From NCBI GenBank assembly GCA_027488965.1, contig JAIYAO010000172.1, forward strand, positions 1-40,351: a DNA stretch of 40,351 nucleotides, given 5' to 3'. The DNA comes from Alphaproteobacteria bacterium. GTDB taxonomy: Bacteria > Pseudomonadota > Alphaproteobacteria > Caulobacterales > Aquidulcibacteraceae. Shown here piece by piece: positions 1 to 9,142 of this stretch. A model generated the notes under the pieces. That model was given only the letters and a program-made list of their open reading frames with translations. It was not told where the DNA came from and ran no database searches. Both the position numbers and the translations under genes were made by a program. How positions within the stretch are numbered: position 1 is the first letter of the stretch; every line of letters starts with the position of its first letter.

Positions 1-458
<458 letters not shown>

Positions 459-491
459 GGCAGCCCGAAAACACTCCCCCCGGGGACGATG

Positions 492-524
492 CAGGCGCGC
501 CACACCGTGGCGCGCCTGTTTCTT
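492..524 (+). terminator. Rho-independent terminator after ctrA
   Basis: A perfect 12-bp stem (492-503 paired with 507-518, arm CAGGCGCGCCAC) with a 3-nt loop is followed by TTTCTT. It starts 33 nt past the ctrA stop and ahead of the next gene, as expected for an intrinsic terminator. Confidence 0.8.
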
Positions 525-588
525 GGGCGTCTTGCCAGGGACCAGTATTACAAATTAGTGAAAATCCGAAGGAGCGCCCGAGGAGCCA

Positions 589-1101
589 ATGACCGAGGCC
601 CCGCGCATTTCGGCCCTCATCGTGGACGACAATGCGCACATGCGCACCATCGTCTATACCCTGCTGCACGCGCTGGGGGTGGGCGACATCCGGCAGGCGT
701 CGGACGGGGGCGACGCCCGGGCCCTGCTCGCGGAATGGCGGCCCGACCTCATCATCGTCGACCAGAACATGCGCCCCGTGAACGGCACGGAGTTCGCCCG
801 GGCGCTGCGGCGCACATCGGAAAACTGCTTCGACACGCCGATCATCATGCTCACGGCCCACACCGAGCGCAGCGTGGTGGAATCGGCCCGGGATGCGGGG
901 ATCGACGAGATCCTGGCCAAGCCCATCTCCGCCAAAGCGTTGCTGGTGCGGATCAATGCCGTGACCCACGAGCGGCGGCCCTTCGTGCGCAGCGCCAGTT
1001 ATGTGGGACCGGACCGGCGGCGCCGGAACGACCCCCACTACAGGGGCCCCCGTCAGCGCGAGACGGACGTCTGGGGCGAGGACACCTATTCCCTGGAATA
1101 G
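589..1101 (+). CDS. Single-domain response regulator with GPDRRRR tail
   Basis: A 170-residue CheY-like receiver with no output domain. The acidic pocket is D13/D14, the phospho-acceptor is D58 in LIIVDQNM, the switch Thr is T89 and the conserved Lys is K111 (KPIS). After about residue 130 comes a basic tail with YVGPDRRRR. This tail motif recurs in many alphaproteobacterial stand-alone receivers and has no assigned job that I know of. The start is supported by a GAGGAG ribosome site a few bases upstream of ATG 589 and by an AT-richer promoter-like stretch at 540-575. It is convergent with the M23 peptidase (8 nt between stops). Partner kinase and output are unknown. Proximity to ctrA suggests signalling but does not prove a link to the cell cycle. 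Confidence 0.85.
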   Translation: MTEAPRISALIVDDNAHMRTIVYTLLHALGVGDIRQASDGGDARALLAEWRPDLIIVDQNMRPVNGTEFARALRRTSENCFDTPIIMLTAHTERSVVESARDAGIDEILAKPISAKALLVRINAVTHERRPFVRSASYVGPDRRRRNDPHYRGPRQRETDVWGEDTYSLE

Positions 1102-1109
1102 GGATCAGA

Positions 1110-2516
1110 TCAGCGGAAACCGCCCTTCAGGCCGCCCTCATCGGCCGGCGCGCGCGTGAACGAGGCGGTGATCACGGGGGTCGGGGTCAGGCCGCCGCGC
1201 AGGTCGGCTGCACGCTGGTGGTTGACGCGCAAGGCATCGATCCGCGCCCGTTCGGCCTTGAACGCCACGAGATCTCCCCCGTCCAGGTTGCGCCCGGTGG
1301 GCACGCGCAGGCGCATGGGGTTGGTCTGCTGGCCGCGGTAGAGCACCTCGTAATGGAGGTGCGGGCCGGTGGAGCGGCCGGTGGTCCCGACGTAGCCGAT
1401 GATCTGCTGCTGGCGCACCCGGGCGCCGGCGCGCATGCCGCGCCCGAACCGCGACAGGTGGGCATAGGCCGTCTCGTAGCCGTCCGAGTGGCGGATGCGG
1501 ATGTAGTTGCCGTAGCTGCCGTTGCCCCCGGCCCGGACGACGACGCCGTCTCCGGCCGCCATGATCGGCGTGCCCGTGGGTGCGGCGAAATCGGCGCCCT
1601 TGTGCAGGGCGGAGTAGCCCAGGATCGGGTGGCGGCGGAAGCCGAAGCCCGAGGACAGCCGCGCCCCGTTGATGGGCGTCTTCATGAGAAACTTGCGGGC
1701 CGTCTTGCCGGTTTCGTCATACCAGTCGATGACGCCGTCCGCGGGGCGCTTGAAGCGGTAGAAGGACTTGGCCGCCCCCCGCGCATCCAGCGACACGAAC
1801 AGCAGATCGCCCGTCTTCACGGTGCGACCCTCGTCGTCGCGGAAGCGCTCGAACACGATCTCGAAGGCGTCGCCGGGATGAATGTCGCGCTGGAAGTCGA
1901 TGTCATAGGCGAACACGTCGGCCAGCTGGCTGACTTCGCGATCGGTGGCGCCGCCGGCGATGGCGCTGTCGTACAGCGAGGTTTCGACCTTGGAGGAAAT
2001 CCGCGCCACCTCGAAGGTCAGCGGCATCAGGACTTCGCGCGCCTTGAACTGGCCGTCGAAGGTGCGGTTCACCGTCACCGCGGCCCCGGGTTCGGAGCGG
2101 AAGGACACGCCGGTGAGGCGCGCGGCCGCGCCGGCGCTTTCGAAATAGACGTCGATCTCCTGCCCCGGACGGATGCGGCGGGCGTCGAAGATCTTCGAGA
2201 CGCCGTCGAGGACGGCCGCCACGTCGGCCTGGTCCGCCCCGGCCCGGCGGACGGCGGAGGCCAGGGTCTCGCCGCGGGCCACTTCGATGGTGCGGTCCTC
2301 CCGGACCCCGATGGCGCCGGTGAAGGCTTCGTGCTCGGCCCGGACGGCGGCGGCTTCGGCCTCCGCCATCAGCCGCAGGCGCTGTTCGGGGCTGAGCGCA
2401 CCGGGTACGCCGCCGAGCGCCCACAGGCCCACTGCAGCCGCGGCAATGGCCATCGCCGGCCAGCGCAGGCCGCGCGGCGCAGTTCCGAGCACCATGGGAC
2501 CGGCGCCTGTGATCAT
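1110..2516 (-). CDS. M23 family metallopeptidase (envelope, peptidoglycan)
   Basis: A 468-residue LytM/M23-type zinc peptidase predicted to act on cell-wall cross-links, or to serve as a regulator of such enzymes. An N-terminal hydrophobic segment (about 20-38) is a membrane anchor or signal sequence. Residues 76-125 form a LysM/OapA-like module (VARGETLASAVRRAG and RPGQEIDVYFE). The C-terminal M23 domain (about 283-410) has the metal ligands H305 and D309 in HKGADF and H386/H388 in HLHYE, so it looks catalytically intact. The ATG at 2516 was chosen; an internal Met at residue 22, just before the hydrophobic stretch, is an alternative. It is transcribed divergently from ydbH across a 205-nt AT-richer gap. 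Substrate and role (division, sporulation-like or general remodelling) cannot be told from sequence. Confidence 0.9.
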   Translation of the reverse strand: MITGAGPMVLGTAPRGLRWPAMAIAAAAVGLWALGGVPGALSPEQRLRLMAEAEAAAVRAEHEAFTGAIGVREDRTIEVARGETLASAVRRAGADQADVAAVLDGVSKIFDARRIRPGQEIDVYFESAGAAARLTGVSFRSEPGAAVTVNRTFDGQFKAREVLMPLTFEVARISSKVETSLYDSAIAGGATDREVSQLADVFAYDIDFQRDIHPGDAFEIVFERFRDDEGRTVKTGDLLFVSLDARGAAKSFYRFKRPADGVIDWYDETGKTARKFLMKTPINGARLSSGFGFRRHPILGYSALHKGADFAAPTGTPIMAAGDGVVVRAGGNGSYGNYIRIRHSDGYETAYAHLSRFGRGMRAGARVRQQQIIGYVGTTGRSTGPHLHYEVLYRGQQTNPMRLRVPTGRNLDGGDLVAFKAERARIDALRVNHQRAADLRGGLTPTPVITASFTRAPADEGGLKGGFR

Positions 2517-2721
2517 GCTTTCGGCCTTGGTGGCTGTCCGGGTGAAAGCCTTGTAAGGTTTTCGGAGCGGCGGGAATACGTCATCACACTACAACGTCGC
2601 GCAGTTTACTTAAAAAGCTTCAATGACACGTCAGTTGTTTCCAACTCGACTGACTCCGATCTATTGAAACCCACGCCAACGCCTTGGCGACGCTGGAGCA
2701 TACGTCGTTGGCTTTAACCAT
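2517..2721. promoter_or_regulatory. Divergent promoter region between the M23 peptidase and ydbH
   Basis: This 205-nt gap is clearly AT-richer than its surroundings and must hold both outward promoters. It contains GCCTTGTAAGGTTTTCGG at 2548-2565, nearly repeated at 27703-27719 in another divergent promoter region. A TTAA followed seven bases later by CAAT at 2610-2624 is a poor CtrA half-site. I see no clear -35/-10 pair. Confidence 0.5.
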
Positions 2722-5700
2722 GTGTCAAGGGCCCCAAGGGTGACCGGGGCGACCGACGCCCCCGGCCCCGGCACGGTTGCGCCCCAACGGAAACGGGGCC
2801 GGCTGGTGCTCGGGGCGGCGGGTCTGGCGCTCGCCACGCTGGTGGGCGCGGCCTGGACGTTCCGCCTGCCGCTGGCCGACGCCGCCGTCCGCGACGCCTT
2901 CCGCCGGGCCGGCATAGACGCCGATTTCGATCTCGCCCGCGTCGACTTCGGCGGCGCGGCCCTGACCAACGTCCGGGTTGGACCGGAGACCGCCCCGGAC
3001 GCCGCCGCCGCGCGCGCCGAAGCGCGGATCGGCTGGGGGCTGACCGGTCCCCGCATGGCCGGCGTGCGCCTGCGGGAGCCGGCCCTGCGGGTGCGGATCG
3101 ACGGGGACGGCGTATCCCTCGGTCAGCTCGACAAGCTGCTGACCCAGGGCAAGGCCGGCGGCGAGACCCGTCTCCCCGACATGGCCATCGACATCGCCGA
3201 TGGGCGCGCCCTGCTGCTGACCCCCGCGGGCGCCATCCCGGTGACATTCTCCAGCAGCGGCCGGCTGACCCGCGACTTCGCCGCAGTGGCCGAGATCGCG
3301 CCCGTGACCCGCAGCGACGCGGGCGCGACCATCGCCAACCTCCGGGGCGCGGGGCGCGCGCGCACCGAGAACCGCGCCCTGATCCTCGAACTGGACGGCG
3401 CCGTGGACGCGTTGCGGGCTGCCGGGTTCGACGGCAAGGCGTTGCGGATCACCGGCCGCGCCGCCATTCCCCGCGGGATCACCGGCGCCGAGGGCGTCTT
3501 CAACGCCTCCGGCCAGACCCTGCTGCTGGGCGGGATCAGCGCCACCGGGCTGCAGCTCGACGCAAACCTGGCGCCTGCCGCGGACCAGCAATGGCGCCTC
3601 GGGGCGGGCCTCAAGGTGGCGACCGCTTCAAGCCCTGCGGGCGCCCTGCGGACCGCGGAGGTCACCCTCAGCGCCCTGGGGGACCTGCGCCAGGCCCACG
3701 GCGAGTGGTCCGTCCGCAGCGCCGACAATGCGCTGGGCGGGCTTTCGGCGCCCGAGGCCGCCGCATCCGGCGCCTACACCTTCGATGGCCGCGCCGCCGA
3801 TGGGGCGGTGATCGCCGCCACGGGCCGGATCACCCTGGCCACCGCCGGGATGGACGCCGCCTCTCGCGCCCGCGTGGTGGGGGCGATCCCGGGCATGGGC
3901 GGTTCGCCCGTGGCGCCGCTGATCGGGTCCGGCAAGGCCGCGCTCGACCGGGCGCTGACGAAGTTCTCCGCCGCCGCCGCGGTGCGTCTGGACTGGCGCG
4001 GCGGAGCGGGCAGGGTCGCCGCGCCCGGGCCGTTCGTGGCGGAGGCCGCCAGCGGCGCCCGGATCACGGTTTCGCCCATCGAGGCCGGCCGGCCGGCGCT
4101 GATGGCGCTGCTGCCCTCCGGGGCCATCGAAAGCGGCGCGCGGATCGCTGTGGAAGGCGGCGGCATGCCGCCCGCCACCCTCACCCTTGATCGTTTTTCC
4201 CTGCAGGCCGGAAAGCTCGCCGCGGCCGGTGCGCTGACCATCGACGACTGGCGCGCGGCGGGCGGACGCCTCGACCTGCAACGCACCGCCTTTGCGCTGG
4301 CCCGCGACGGCGAAGCGGGCACGTTGTCCCTCGACGGGGCGCTTTCCCTCGACGGGCGCACCGACGCCATGAGCGTGGCGGATTTCCGCAGCCCGCTGAA
4401 GCTGGACGCCGCCTGGGGCGGCGGATTCCGCGTGACGCTGCCGGACCGCTGCATTCCCGCCACTGTCGGCGCGCTGGGCATCCCCGGCCACCTGTTCGGC
4501 GGCCGCGCCATTTCGCTCTGCGCCGGGGCGGACAAGGTTCTGGTGGCGGCCGACGCCGGCGGGCGGCTGTCGGGCGGATTCGCCGTGGACAAGCTGGCGC
4601 TTTCCGGGCGCACGGCGGACGCCTCCGGCAAGCCGGTGACGCTCGCCGCCGACCGCATCGTGGGGCGCTTCACGGGGCCGCGCAGCGACAACCACCTCCA
4701 GCTGGAAGCCACGGCGCCGAGGTACGCCATCGACTTTGCGCCCGACCGGCGCATCCGCTTTTCCGGCGACGTGGTGACCGCCCGCACCGCGCCCCGGGGC
4801 CGCGTGACGGGCGCGTTCCGCGGCGGCCAGCTGGAGGATCCAGCCCTCCCCGCCAACGTGGCCCGCATCGACGCGCGCTGGACCGCCGGGCCGGAGGGCG
4901 GCCGCACCGTCGTGCGCATCGCAGACGGGCAGGCGCGGGTCACCGACAAGCTCACGATCCCCGTGGCGGAGGGCTCCGCAGAGGCCGACGATCCCACCGC
5001 CAAGCCGCGCCCGCGCTTCAACCCGCTGCGGATCACCGGGGTCAACGGCGCGCTGGCGGACGGGCGCATCGACGCCGACGGCGCCATCCTGCTCGAAGAC
5101 AAGGACCGCGAGATCGCCAGGTTCACCGCCCGCCATGATCTGGCCAGCGGCGATGGCTCCGCCCACGTGACGAACCCGGCGCTGCAGTTCTCCAGTGCGC
5201 TCGACCTGTACGAAATCACGGAGCTGGCGCGGGGCGTGGTGGACGGAGTCGAGGGGCCGATGGGCGTCGACCTGACGGTGGCCTGGGACAGCACGTCCAT
5301 GACGTCGCGCGGGCGCATCTCGCCGCGGCACGTCAACCTCCTCGCGGTGGCGCTGGGGCCCGTGGAGGGCATCTCGGGCGACATCGATTTCGACGACCTG
5401 TTCGCCCTGACCACGCCGCCCGGACAACGCGTGGCCATCCGCCGGCTGAATCCCGGCGTGGTGGTGGAGGCCGGCGAGATCGCCTTCCAGGTGCTGGGAC
5501 CCGACCGCGTGCAGATCGAGGGCGCCACGTGGCCGTTCGCGTCGGGGGAGCTGTCCATCGCGCCCCAGATGGTGCTGATCGGCGAGGACGAGTTCCGGAT
5601 GAACCTCACCCTGCGCAACGTGGACGTGCAGAAGCTCATCGCGCAGCTGGAGCTGCAGGACCTGACGGCCACGGGGCGAGTCGAGGGCTCCTTCCCCCTC

Positions 5701-6168
5701 GTTTTCGACAGCACCGGCGGGCGGATCGTCAGGGGCACCCTGCGCGCCGCCCCGCCCGGCGGCGAGATCCGCTACACAGGCGCCGCAGGAGACGGCCTGG
5801 CGGGCGCCCCGCAGATCGCCTTCGATGCACTCAAGGCCTTCGCCTACACCGACCTCGTGCTGGAACTGGACGGGGAGCTGGAGGGCGACATCGTCACCGC
5901 CATCCGCTTCGAGGGGCAGAACGTCCAGCCCATCGGCGGCATCGTGGCGCCCGGCCTGATCCCGCTGCCCGGGATGGACCGGCTCAAGGTGACGGGATGG
6001 CCCTTCAAGTTCACCGTTTCCGTTCGGGCCCCGTTCAGGCGGCTGGTGCGAACATCCGACAGCATCAATGACGCCCGTCCGCTGGTGGATGAGGCCATCC
6101 GCACCGAAGCAGAGGGCGCGCCGGCGCCGCGCCCGGACGTTGACCCGCCACAGCCGGCGCCCCGATAA
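2722..6168 (+). CDS. ydbH: YdbH family intermembrane (AsmA-like) protein
   Basis: A 1148-residue protein with one N-terminal membrane span (about residues 28-48) followed by a very long periplasmic region rich in beta-strand repeats. This is the architecture of AsmA-like bridge proteins. In E. coli, YdbH works redundantly with TamB and YhdP in moving phospholipids between inner and outer membrane, and acts with YnbE and YdbL. The C-terminal part (about 880-1110) carries family-like text such as RRLNPGVVVEAGEIAF and GATWPFASGELSIAP. The next two genes encode the expected partners, which strengthens the call considerably. Translation probably starts at GTG 2722; another GTG six codons later is possible. 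The length is larger than the E. coli protein (about 880 residues). Confidence 0.88.
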   Translation: MSRAPRVTGATDAPGPGTVAPQRKRGRLVLGAAGLALATLVGAAWTFRLPLADAAVRDAFRRAGIDADFDLARVDFGGAALTNVRVGPETAPDAAAARAEARIGWGLTGPRMAGVRLREPALRVRIDGDGVSLGQLDKLLTQGKAGGETRLPDMAIDIADGRALLLTPAGAIPVTFSSSGRLTRDFAAVAEIAPVTRSDAGATIANLRGAGRARTENRALILELDGAVDALRAAGFDGKALRITGRAAIPRGITGAEGVFNASGQTLLLGGISATGLQLDANLAPAADQQWRLGAGLKVATASSPAGALRTAEVTLSALGDLRQAHGEWSVRSADNALGGLSAPEAAASGAYTFDGRAADGAVIAATGRITLATAGMDAASRARVVGAIPGMGGSPVAPLIGSGKAALDRALTKFSAAAAVRLDWRGGAGRVAAPGPFVAEAASGARITVSPIEAGRPALMALLPSGAIESGARIAVEGGGMPPATLTLDRFSLQAGKLAAAGALTIDDWRAAGGRLDLQRTAFALARDGEAGTLSLDGALSLDGRTDAMSVADFRSPLKLDAAWGGGFRVTLPDRCIPATVGALGIPGHLFGGRAISLCAGADKVLVAADAGGRLSGGFAVDKLALSGRTADASGKPVTLAADRIVGRFTGPRSDNHLQLEATAPRYAIDFAPDRRIRFSGDVVTARTAPRGRVTGAFRGGQLEDPALPANVARIDARWTAGPEGGRTVVRIADGQARVTDKLTIPVAEGSAEADDPTAKPRPRFNPLRITGVNGALADGRIDADGAILLEDKDREIARFTARHDLASGDGSAHVTNPALQFSSALDLYEITELARGVVDGVEGPMGVDLTVAWDSTSMTSRGRISPRHVNLLAVALGPVEGISGDIDFDDLFALTTPPGQRVAIRRLNPGVVVEAGEIAFQVLGPDRVQIEGATWPFASGELSIAPQMVLIGEDEFRMNLTLRNVDVQKLIAQLELQDLTATGRVEGSFPLVFDSTGGRIVRGTLRAAPPGGEIRYTGAAGDGLAGAPQIAFDALKAFAYTDLVLELDGELEGDIVTAIRFEGQNVQPIGGIVAPGLIPLPGMDRLKVTGWPFKFTVSVRAPFRRLVRTSDSINDARPLVDEAIRTEAEGAPAPRPDVDPPQPAPR

Positions 6169-6195
6169 GGGCGCCAGAGAGATCGAGGAGACGAT

Positions 6196-6384
6196 ATGGG
6201 CCCGACAAGGATCTGGACGGCGGTCGCCGCCGTGGCCGTGGCGGCCTGTGCGCCGACCATAAAGGTGCAGGCGCCGGACAAGCCCATCGAGATCAACCTG
6301 AACGTGAACATCCGCCAGGAAGTGATCGTGAAGCTGGAGCGCGAGGTGCTTGAAACCCTCCGCCAGAACCCCAGCATCTTTTAA
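6196..6384 (+). CDS. ynbE: YnbE family small lipoprotein
   Basis: A 62-residue outer-membrane lipoprotein. The signal peptide ends in a lipobox (VAAC, lipidated Cys at residue 19), followed by the family core KPIEINLNVNIRQEVIVKLE. In E. coli, YnbE is an outer-membrane partner that docks the C-terminal end of YdbH and forms a beta-stacked multimer. A GAGGAG site precedes the ATG, and the gene lies 27 nt after ydbH in the same operon. Length and motif match the family well. Confidence 0.92.
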   Translation: MGPTRIWTAVAAVAVAACAPTIKVQAPDKPIEINLNVNIRQEVIVKLEREVLETLRQNPSIF

Positions 6385-6402
6385 GCGCGAAGGATCCACA
6401 CC

Positions 6403-6795
6403 ATGCCCCCCCGCAGCTTCCTCCTCGCCGCCATCGCGGCCGCAACGCTCGCAGCGGCAGGCCCCGCCGCCGCGATCGAGGACCCGGTGCTCAACGCCGC
6501 CATCAACTCCGGCCGCGTGGGCGAACAGGCCGACGGCTACCTCGGCGTCGTCGATGGCGCGAGCCCCGCCGCCGATGTGCGCGCCCGCCTGAGCCAGGTG
6601 AATCTGCAGCGCCGCGAGGCCTACATCGCGATGGCGCAGCGCACCGGCGTCACCGTCGACGAATTCAGCCGCGCCACCGCGTGCAAGCTGCTCACCAAGA
6701 ACACCCCTTCGGGCGCTTCCTGGCGTGACGAAAACGGTTCGTGGCGGCGCAACACCTCCGGCGTGACCCTGCCGGCCTACTGTCCCCCCGCGTGA
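6403..6795 (+). CDS. ydbL: YdbL family periplasmic protein (DUF1318)
   Basis: A 130-residue exported protein with a signal peptide (about 1-22, ending AAA) and a DUF1318 domain. Family features seen include AAINSGRVGEQADGYLG near the mature N terminus and the region VNLQRREAYIAMAQRTGV. In E. coli, YdbL limits YnbE multimerisation in the YdbH-YnbE bridge. It lies 18 nt after ynbE, so the three genes form one transcript and probably one complex. The extension with CKLLTKNTPSG and the C-terminal Cys-containing end is longer than the E. coli form. The next gene overlaps its stop. Confidence 0.9.
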   Translation: MPPRSFLLAAIAAATLAAAGPAAAIEDPVLNAAINSGRVGEQADGYLGVVDGASPAADVRARLSQVNLQRREAYIAMAQRTGVTVDEFSRATACKLLTKNTPSGASWRDENGSWRRNTSGVTLPAYCPPA

Positions 6796-7025
6796 AGACC
6801 GCAGCCCTCGTCGCGGTGCTGGGCGCATTCCTGATCGGCGCCGTCGTCGCGGTGATCTACGCCTGGTCGTCGGCCGGCGTGCAGATCAGCCTGTTCGGCT
6901 GGATCGTGATCGGCCTGGGCGCCGTCGTCTCCGTCATGCTGGGCGGCGGCCTCATGGCGCTGTCCTTCTACAGCGCCCGGCGCGGTTTCGACGACCGCAT
7001 CGACCACCCCGACCACGAAGCCTGA
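6792..7025 (+). CDS. Small two-span membrane protein, coupled to ydbL
   Basis: A 77-residue protein starting at a GTG whose last two bases begin the ydbL stop (GTGA overlap), implying translational coupling. Two hydrophobic helices are visible (about 3-25 and 32-56), with a basic-acidic tail SARRGFDDRIDHPDHEA. I do not recognise a named family; short proteins of this shape are common in alphaproteobacteria. Position suggests a link to the YdbH bridge operon, but this is inference only. A start further upstream, inside ydbL, is unlikely because the extra residues are not membrane-like. Confidence 0.7.
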   Translation: MKTAALVAVLGAFLIGAVVAVIYAWSSAGVQISLFGWIVIGLGAVVSVMLGGGLMALSFYSARRGFDDRIDHPDHEA

Positions 7026-7114
7026 GGTCCACGCCCGATCGGGCGGCTCGCGGCCCGGCAGAATCGGCTAGGGTGCGCTGCTCGACGATTCTGTCCGACG
7101 CATGAGGGATCACC

Positions 7115-7765
7115 ATGATCGAAGGTCCGCGCCTCGCTGCGCTTGTCGCATCGCGCGTCTGTCACGACATGGCCGGGTCGATGAATCCGCTCATCCAGGG
7201 CCTTGAGATGCTCAAGGACAGCGACGCCTCCGGCAAGAACGCCGACGCCATCGCGCTCATGGAGCACGGCGTGGCCAACGCGTGGGCCCGGCTGGAGTTC
7301 TTCCGGTTCGCCTTCGCGGGCGGCGGCGACGCAGGCGGCGACGGCGAGGGCCGGCTGGAGGAAGCGCGCGCAGTAGCCGAGAAGCTCTACGGTTCGCTCA
7401 AGGCCGCGCTTGAATGGCGTGCGCCCGCCGTGGCCATGCCGCGGGCGACGCTGAAGGTATTCATGAACGCGCTCTTCATCGCCAACGAGTGTCTCCCGAA
7501 GGGCGGGGTCGTGATCGTCGATGCGGGCCGCGACGGCGAGACCGTGGAGCTGCGCATCACCTGCACCGGCCAGCGCGCCGGCATGCGCCCGGCCACATGG
7601 GCCGCCCTGCAGGGCGACCTGCCGGAGGACGGCTATCCAGGCCCCGTGGCCCAACCGCTGCTGACCGGCATCCTCGCGCGCCAGACCAACGTGGAGATCC
7701 TTACCCGCCAGGGCGAGGGCGCAGTGGACATCGTGCTGCGGTCGCCGTCCTTCGCTCTCGCGTAG
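7115..7765 (+). CDS. chpT: Histidine phosphotransferase ChpT
   Basis: ChpT relays phosphate from the hybrid kinase CckA to CtrA and CpdR in alphaproteobacteria. The 216-residue protein begins with the DHp-like helix containing the phospho-acceptor H17 in SRVCHDMAGSMNPLIQGLE. This is followed by a degenerate ATPase-like fold that lacks ATP-binding boxes, as known for ChpT. GAGGGA lies just before the ATG. Known ChpT proteins are about 210-250 residues, so this one is full length. Finding it 6.7 kb from ctrA places two relay members in one region. Downstream are cheY and cheR, which read the same way after a 94-nt gap. Confidence 0.9.
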   Translation: MIEGPRLAALVASRVCHDMAGSMNPLIQGLEMLKDSDASGKNADAIALMEHGVANAWARLEFFRFAFAGGGDAGGDGEGRLEEARAVAEKLYGSLKAALEWRAPAVAMPRATLKVFMNALFIANECLPKGGVVIVDAGRDGETVELRITCTGQRAGMRPATWAALQGDLPEDGYPGPVAQPLLTGILARQTNVEILTRQGEGAVDIVLRSPSFALA

Positions 7766-7782
7766 CCGCCCGCAAGGGTGCG

Positions 7783-7797
7783 TTAACCCTCCCTCAA
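7783..7797 (+). promoter_or_regulatory. Candidate CtrA binding box
   Basis: TTAA, seven bases (CCCTCCC), then TCAA. This matches the CtrA consensus TTAA-N7-TTAA at 7 of 8 fixed positions. It lies 63 nt before the cheY start codon, inside the gap after chpT. CtrA is known to control chemotaxis and motility genes in this group. One site of this length can occur by chance, though it is less likely in such GC-rich DNA. Confidence 0.45.
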
Positions 7798-7859
7798 AGA
7801 CTTGGCGTCAACGCTCCTGCGCGTCCCGTCCGATTCGGATGGCGCACAGAGAGATTCCG

Positions 7860-8240
7860 ATGAAGACCTGCCTCATCGTCGACGACAGCCGCGTCATCCG
7901 GAAGGTGGCGCGCCGCATCCTTGAAGACCTGCGTTTCCAGGTGGAGGAAGCCGGCGACGGCCTCGAAGCGCTCACCGCATGCCGCAAGTCGATGCCCGAC
8001 GGCATCCTGCTGGACTGGAACATGCCGCTGATGAACGGCATCGAGTTCCTGCGCGCGCTGCGCAAGGAGCGCGGCGGCGACACCCCCATCGTGGTGTTCT
8101 GCACCACCGAGAACGACGTCGAGCACATCTCGGAAGCCATCAAGGCCGGGGCCAACGAGTACATCATGAAGCCGTTCGACGGCGACATCCTGCAGTCGAA
8201 GTTCGTCGAGGCCGGCCTGATCAGCTACGAGGCCGCGTGA
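7860..8240 (+). CDS. CheY-like single-domain response regulator
   Basis: A 126-residue receiver protein: acidic pair D9/D10 in LIVDDSR, phospho-acceptor D52 in LLDWNMP, T82/T83 and K104 in MKPFDGDI. All catalytic residues are present and there is no output domain. The ATG at 7860 gives the standard CheY N terminus; a Met seven codons earlier would add a tail not seen in the family. Its stop overlaps the cheR start (TGATG), so the two are translated together. No cheA, cheW or cheB is present in the window. It therefore belongs to an orphan chemotaxis-like pair, as seen near chpT in related bacteria. Target could be the flagellar motor or a c-di-GMP-type effector role; not decidable here. Confidence 0.9.
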   Translation: MKTCLIVDDSRVIRKVARRILEDLRFQVEEAGDGLEALTACRKSMPDGILLDWNMPLMNGIEFLRALRKERGGDTPIVVFCTTENDVEHISEAIKAGANEYIMKPFDGDILQSKFVEAGLISYEAA

Positions 8241-9079
8241 TGGCGACGGCGATGGCGGATGCCGACTTCGCCTTCGTCGCCCGCGAGGTGAAGGCGCGGT
8301 CGGGCCTCGTTCTGACGGCGGACAAGTCCTACCTCCTGGAAACCCGCCTTGCGCCCATCGCGCGCAAGGAAAGCCTCGCCAGCGTCGCCGAACTCGCCGC
8401 AGCCGCGCGCCTGCGCCGCGACGAACGGCTGATCTGGCAGATGACCGACGCGCTCACCACCAACGAGACGCACTTCTTCCGGGACCGAAAGCCCTTTGCG
8501 CTGCTGCGCGACCGGATCATCCCCGAACTCCAGCAGGCGCGCCCGGCGGGTCGCTTGCGGATCTGGAGCGCGGCCACCTCCACCGGCCAGGAGGCGTTCT
8601 CGCTCGCCATGCTGCTCGACGACCTGCGCGCCGGCGGGCGCGGCGTGGACGCCGAGATCGTCGCTACCGACCTGTCGGAGCGCGTGCTCGAGAAGGCCCG
8701 CGCGGGCCTCTACACGCAGTTCGAAGTTCAACGGGGCCTGCCGGTGCGCACGCTCATCCGCCATTTCGAGAAGGTGGGCGAGTTCTGGCGCATCGCCGAC
8801 CGGATCCGCGCCATGGTGCGCTTCCAGCGGTTCAATTTGCTCGACGACCTCGCGCCGCTCGGCGTGTTCGACGTCGTGGTCTGCCGCAACGTGCTCTCCT
8901 ACTTCGCGCCCGAAACGCGCCGGCAGGTGCTGGAGCGCATCGCCGCGCAGATGACCGACGACGGCGTGCTGCTGCTGGGCGCAACGGAGTCCACCGTGGG
9001 CGTCTCGGACGCCTTCGTGCCAGAGGGCGGCTACTATCGGCGCACCCTCGTCCGCGAGCAGACGGCGAGCGCCGCGTAG
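8240..9079 (+). CDS. cheR: CheR-type protein-glutamate methyltransferase
   Basis: A 279-residue S-adenosylmethionine-dependent methyltransferase that methylates chemoreceptor glutamates. Seen: the N-terminal helical domain, NETHFFRD at 75-82, the SAM-binding loop SAATSTGQEAFS at about 110-121, then VVCRNVLSYF (the CheR RNVLIYF motif). The ATG at 8240 shares its A with the cheY stop. Family length is usual. With no receptors or CheA nearby, it either serves receptors encoded elsewhere or has a specialised role with the adjacent CheY. Confidence 0.93.
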   Translation: MATAMADADFAFVAREVKARSGLVLTADKSYLLETRLAPIARKESLASVAELAAAARLRRDERLIWQMTDALTTNETHFFRDRKPFALLRDRIIPELQQARPAGRLRIWSAATSTGQEAFSLAMLLDDLRAGGRGVDAEIVATDLSERVLEKARAGLYTQFEVQRGLPVRTLIRHFEKVGEFWRIADRIRAMVRFQRFNLLDDLAPLGVFDVVVCRNVLSYFAPETRRQVLERIAAQMTDDGVLLLGATESTVGVSDAFVPEGGYYRRTLVREQTASAA

Positions 9080-9142
9080 GGCGACAAGCCGCCGATTGCC
9101 CGCTAGACACAGCCGCTGGATCCAACGGGCTGGCGTTCCTTC

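Noticed and set aside
2610-2624. Possible CtrA box TTAA-N7-CAAT before ydbH
   Set aside because: Only the left half fits; in an AT-rich gap such a match is expected by chance.
489-2717. 742-codon plus-strand open frame
   Set aside because: Runs through the ctrA terminator, out of frame with the response regulator and antisense to the M23 peptidase; repetitive composition only.
3628-6828. Very long minus-strand open frame opposite ydbH and ydbL
   Set aside because: It mirrors the codon bias of ydbH, shows low-complexity His/Arg/Gly/Ala composition and no domain, and the plus strand has a clear three-gene family match.
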